Shown here: positions 60,625 to 64,000 of the stretch, piece by piece
Layout of the letters: each line of letters starts with the position of its first letter
How positions within the stretch are numbered: position 1 is the first letter of the stretch
Assembly (NCBI RefSeq): GCF_021401085.1
Contig: NZ_JACBFP010000006.1
Coordinates: forward strand, 62,001-126,000
DNA from: Chryseobacterium sp. R2A-55
GTDB lineage: Bacteria; Bacteroidota; Bacteroidia; Flavobacteriales; Weeksellaceae
DNA length: 64,000 nucleotides
Direction: 5' to 3'
The notes under the pieces: generated by a model
What the model saw: only the letters and a program-made list of their open reading frames with translations
Database searches by the model: none
What the model was told of the DNA's origin: nothing
Program-made: the position numbers and the translations under genes

Positions 60625-61401
60625 TTAGTTCCGGTCCAAATATATGTCTTTGAAGAGCATCATTTTGGTGATTTTGGATGAAGCCCCGTCGTAAAATCCC
60701 GTTTCTTTCGAGAATTCCTTCGGGTTTCTGAATGTTCCAAATATAAGATCAAACAAAGGCAGATCTGAATAATTGTAGGCGTGTATTCCTTTGGCGTGAT
60801 GCAGGGAATGCGATTCCGGCCTTTGAAAAATATAGCCCATCCATTGCGGTGTCTTGATATTGGTATGCTGGATGACCGCTAAAAAGGTGGCACCATAGAG
60901 CGCATAGATACTTGCCTGCGGCGTGAAACCGGCGATCCAGACCATCGTGAGACTGCCTAAAACTGTAAATCCAATCATATCCATCGGGCTAAAAAAGAAT
61001 GCCCCATAAGTATCCACCCTTTCGGCACTGTGGTGCATCTGGTGAAAAACCCGCCACAAAATGTTGTTTTTATGCATCGACCGGTGCCAAATATAGACTC
61101 CGAGCTCATAAATCAGCAAAGCAATCAGAGCTCCCCAATAATCACCGAGTAAAGTGAGGTCAAAGATCCGGTACTTATCCAAGGTTTCGCCCCAAATCAA
61201 TGGCAAATATGTGGACAAAAAGAAATAGGCAATAAATGCAATAATGCCTTTGATCCGCCAAAATTTAACGGGAGGAAGCTGTCTGCCGGGAGCAAGTTCT
61301 TCCGCAATCATTAGAATAAGAAAAATGGAAATTACCACAATGGAAGCGGGATCCTTTAAGACCTCCCAAGCATTTGGGAGCTGTGAAAAAAAAGAGTTCA
61401 T
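60625..61401 (-). CDS. sterol desaturase/fatty acid hydroxylase-family membrane enzyme
   Basis: 258 residues with about five membrane helices. The di-iron His clusters are present: WHRSMH, HQMHHS and, near the C-terminus, SHSLHHAKG, plus HTNI. Such enzymes use O2 to hydroxylate lipids, sterols or carotenoids; in Flavobacteriia the substrate of this subgroup is mostly unknown. Convergent with ctlX. Confidence 0.9.
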   Translation of the reverse strand: MNSFFSQLPNAWEVLKDPASIVVISIFLILMIAEELAPGRQLPPVKFWRIKGIIAFIAYFFLSTYLPLIWGETLDKYRIFDLTLLGDYWGALIALLIYELGVYIWHRSMHKNNILWRVFHQMHHSAERVDTYGAFFFSPMDMIGFTVLGSLTMVWIAGFTPQASIYALYGATFLAVIQHTNIKTPQWMGYIFQRPESHSLHHAKGIHAYNYSDLPLFDLIFGTFRNPKEFSKETGFYDGASSKITKMMLFKDIYLDRN

Positions 61402-61856
61402 AATATTAGTTTTTAGGTGTACAAAAATTGGCGCTGCACGAAAGAATTTCGAAAGTCAACCATCCGCAATCAACTCCTTAAAACCAAACACCATCCTATC
61501 AAACCCATCTCCAATGTGGTTTCACATGCTTTTAAAATTCCCTGTTCTTCCTTCGAAAGGCTTTTTTATTGTAAGTGGGAAGTTACAAAGAAATCAAATG
61601 CAAAATAAAAAAATATTTATTTTTTGAACAAAATGAAGATTCATTTTACGCATACCACGTGAAAAGATATATATTTTCAAGCATTTCTAAAGAAATTGAC
61701 TCCGAAGGAATTCCAGCCAGAGTTTGGCGAACATGATTCCCATTGTCGGGAAACCATTTGGAGTTTCAGCAAAAAAAATCTCCCGGAGATTTCGGAAGAT
61801 TTTCTTAAGACTTCTATTTTCAAGTAGTTTTTCTCTACTAAAATGAGCTCTAATTT
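61402..61856. other. 455-base gene-free AT-rich stretch
   Basis: No credible gene on either strand. It contains only the terminator of the DUF262 gene (next entry) and short open frames of low quality. A minus-strand frame near 61480-61570 (SLSKEEQGILKACETT) could be the tail of a lost gene, but it is too short to assign. Confidence 0.45.
61771..61792 (-). terminator. terminator of the DUF262 gene
   Basis: AAATCTC and GAGATTT pair over 7 bp with a 3-base loop; on the minus strand eight T in a row follow. It lies about 65 bases after the stop. Confidence 0.65.
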
Positions 61857-63647
61857 CTATAAACTAAAATAATATTTCTTGATCTTTTCGGCCATTAACT
61901 TTCTCCTTTCGAAAAGGAAATCTTCATAGTCCGAGAAACCGCTGTTTATTATATTTTCCGGAATACAGTTTATTTCTAAATTGTCAAATAAGTCTTTCAT
62001 ATTCTCAATTCCAGAAACTAAAGGTTTACCATTCTCAATATCTGAAATCACTCCGCCGAAATAGTCTTTCGGAGCCTTGTTTCCCACTTTGATATTAATT
62101 TCTGATTGCATATAAACATAGTTTGCAATCTGATTATACTTACCTCTTTCCAAACCATTCTTCTTTAAGAAATCCCTTGGAAACAAATGATGAATATCGC
62201 CTTTTATGGAAACCAAATCACTTACGGTAACATCTCTTGACAAAAATCCTTTGTCATTTGCTTTTACTTGAGAAGCAAGAAAAACGTTAAAATAAGGACT
62301 ACTTGCAACAGAACTATCAAGACTTTGAACTAATGAAGCATTCCAGAAAGCATCGGATAATTCACCGTCTTCCTTTTCTTTTAAATATTCGTCAAAAGGT
62401 TTTTGTGAAATTTGTTTGATATCGAAATCAAAGAAACTTTCTGGTGAACTAGAATACCTTCCTGTAAGTATTGAATAAACAAACCATTTTCTCACATACT
62501 TTTCTATGTGGTTTGAATGATAGCCTAATTCCTTTAATTTTAAATAAACGATATACGCAAAATTAAGAGAGTTTTGAGACCGTATAAGTTTTGGCGAAAT
62601 GAAACCCGCAGATTTAATAATTAAAAGGAAACGTTTGAAATTTGTTTCGTTCATGAAATTGTAAACTCCATTAGTTAACATTTCAAACGACTTTTCGGCG
62701 ATTTCTTCCTCAAAAGTGCGAGTTTCAAAATTTCTTCCTGAAAGTAAACTAACTAAATCAGCAAGTCTTCCACGATTAAATTGTGAAGTAAATGCAACTC
62801 TAATCAGATCTGTGTATGTGGGATCATACAAATCTTCATTTTCTGATTTAAGCCACGACATTTTCTGGAAAAATTCTGTTTTTGAAAACTCAGGATCATG
62901 ATCAGTAATGTGCTTATAAAATTCTGGAGAAATTGCAAGGTGACAGAAATAATCGATCGCTTTACGCAAAATGCTGCCATCATATTTCTCATTTGATGAA
63001 ATCTTGCTCATAGCAAAATCCGCCTGACTTAATACAACTCCTTTAGAATTAATTCTGATAAAAATCTCAGTGACTGTTTCAATATCCAAATCGGAAGATA
63101 ATTCAATAATTCCAATTTGTTTTTTCGGAATATTTACAAGATTAGTGAGCGTTCTTTCCACTAATTCTTCATCCACTTCAGGATTATGGGTTAAATAATC
63201 TCTAGTTAATTTGAGTAAACTGATGCTGCCATTGAAAACTGATGAAATATCGTGAATCCATGTTCTATCTTTCAGAATCGCAGGGTTTTGCACTTCAAAT
63301 TTTTCATCTATAGGATTAAATGCAATTTTTATTTTTACTCTTTCATATTCTTTATTGATGACATATTTTCCCAAAATTGCGGCGGTAAGAGCAGTAACTC
63401 TTTGTTGTCCATCAATTAATATTTTCTTTCCATCACTAAAACTGCCGTCTTTTAGCCGCACATTCGGATTTTTCCAAGCGATTACATAACCAACCGGAAA
63501 TCCCTGGTAAAGACTGTCCATTAAGTCCCTTACTTTTGAGGTGTCCCACACAAAAGGCCTTTGAATCTCAGGAATCGCGATTTCTCCTGAATTTACCCAA
63601 GCCAATAATGTTTCTATTAGTTGCTGGTTTACTGAATATTTCTGCAT
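61857..63647 (-). CDS. DUF262 protein, GmrSD-like candidate defence nuclease
   Basis: 596 residues. N-terminal DUF262 (GmrS-type, ParB/sulfiredoxin-like) domain with [11 protein letters not shown] and the nucleotide-binding motif DGQQR (79-83). The middle is helical. A C-terminal HNH/His-Me-like region has [15 protein letters not shown] (His486/487-x-x-Pro490) and [18 protein letters not shown], in the place of the DUF1524/GmrD nuclease domain. GmrSD is a type IV enzyme that cuts modified phage DNA. No methylase or second subunit lies beside it, so it would act alone. Confidence 0.82.
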   Translation of the reverse strand: MQKYSVNQQLIETLLAWVNSGEIAIPEIQRPFVWDTSKVRDLMDSLYQGFPVGYVIAWKNPNVRLKDGSFSDGKKILIDGQQRVTALTAAILGKYVINKEYERVKIKIAFNPIDEKFEVQNPAILKDRTWIHDISSVFNGSISLLKLTRDYLTHNPEVDEELVERTLTNLVNIPKKQIGIIELSSDLDIETVTEIFIRINSKGVVLSQADFAMSKISSNEKYDGSILRKAIDYFCHLAISPEFYKHITDHDPEFSKTEFFQKMSWLKSENEDLYDPTYTDLIRVAFTSQFNRGRLADLVSLLSGRNFETRTFEEEIAEKSFEMLTNGVYNFMNETNFKRFLLIIKSAGFISPKLIRSQNSLNFAYIVYLKLKELGYHSNHIEKYVRKWFVYSILTGRYSSSPESFFDFDIKQISQKPFDEYLKEKEDGELSDAFWNASLVQSLDSSVASSPYFNVFLASQVKANDKGFLSRDVTVSDLVSIKGDIHHLFPRDFLKKNGLERGKYNQIANYVYMQSEINIKVGNKAPKDYFGGVISDIENGKPLVSGIENMKDLFDNLEINCIPENIINSGFSDYEDFLFERRKLMAEKIKKYYFSL

Positions 63648-63742
63648 TTGATTTAGATGTTATTTCCATATTTCCGGAATCCTTCAACTCTTATATGGTA
63701 ATTACCATTTTTCTTTTACGCAATTATCAGCAGAAAGCGGCA

Positions 63743-64000
63743 TCACATATTCCTCCTATACTTCCCGCCCACCTCAAACAGCGCATTCGTAATCTGACCG
63801 AGTGAGCAATATTTTCCGGCTTCCATCATTACTTCAAAAAGATTTTGCTGGTTGATGGCGGCATGTTGGAGCTTTTCCAGCATTTCACCAGATTTGTCGG
63901 CATGGGATTTCTGGAAGTTTTCTAAATTCTGAATCTGCAACTGTTTTTCTTCTTCAGTCGAACGGATGACTTCGCCCGGCAAGACCGTTGGCGAACCGTC
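63743..64000 (-). CDS. methylmalonyl-CoA mutase family, C-terminal end only
   Basis: 86 codons in an open frame that continues beyond the window. The visible end (EVIRSTEEEKQLQIQNLENF, then NLFEVMMEAGKYCSLGQIT and ALFEVGGKYRRNM) is the C-terminus of the substrate domain of methylmalonyl-CoA mutase-type B12 enzymes. It could belong to MutA/MutB or to a fused IcmF-type protein; the visible part cannot decide. Note that the family, like MetH, needs cobalamin. Confidence 0.8.
   Translation of the reverse strand, partial: DGSPTVLPGEVIRSTEEEKQLQIQNLENFQKSHADKSGEMLEKLQHAAINQQNLFEVMMEAGKYCSLGQITNALFEVGGKYRRNM

Overview
The window looks like chromosomal DNA of a Bacteroidota bacterium, most likely class Flavobacteriia and close to Chryseobacterium/Kaistella (Weeksellaceae). 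Evidence: promoter-like sites fit the Bacteroidota pattern TTTG-N19/20-TAnnTTTG; many small lipoproteins end their signal peptides in a lipobox Cys; the OmpA protein has thrombospondin type-3 calcium repeats and a Lys/Ala tail; methionine synthase is divided into two genes; and the RDD/SpoIIM/DUF4129/DUF4350/MoxR/DUF58 cluster and an 863-residue LptD-like protein are present. Most of the window is ordinary housekeeping sequence of moderate GC. One stretch (about 10.3-14.2 kb) is visibly AT-richer.

Layout. 0-7 kb: pncB (5' end cut off), a lipoprotein, rmuC, an rRNA/tRNA methyltransferase, an Ala-rich lipoprotein, a membrane protein/lipoprotein pair, and 5-formyl-THF cyclo-ligase. 7.3-10.1 kb: a tight operon of a TrhO-like rhodanese, a U32 (TrhP-like) protein and a ferredoxin, probably for tRNA U34 hydroxylation; the first two share a C-terminal domain. 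10.3-14.2 kb: an AT-rich block with a four-gene operon (TerB-like protein, coiled-coil membrane protein, VWA-like lipoprotein, second lipoprotein). 14.3-21.5 kb: GlmU-like protein, L31 type B, beta-helix lipoprotein, esterase, MazG-like protein, aroA, SDR and an exported protein. 21.5-28.1 kb: a methionine operon behind a SAM-I riboswitch (metH homocysteine half, metH remainder, metF, then a frameshifted exported-protein gene). The large metH gene carries an in-frame DUF559 endonuclease-like insertion, and a spacer of the operon holds a decayed IS200/REP-type transposase.

28-38 kb: a GH63-like glucosidase, OsmC and the MoxR/DUF58 cluster with a divergent RDD gene. 38-50 kb: YebC, OmpA, SmpB, ABC-F, RecJ, a YghO-like GNAT protein, KefF/KefC, a lipoprotein and a GH13 amylase. 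50-57.7 kb: aroQ, two tRNA-Glu genes on either side of rpsT, amidase, LptD, RidA and an HtrA/Deg protease. 58-64 kb: two guanidino-group hydrolases around cutC, a sterol-desaturase-family enzyme, a DUF262 GmrSD-like defence protein, and the 3' end of a methylmalonyl-CoA mutase-family gene that leaves the window.

The strongest candidates for new biology are the DUF559 domain embedded in MetH, the TrhO-TrhP-ferredoxin operon with a shared C-terminal domain, and the AT-rich TerB/VWA/coiled-coil membrane operon.
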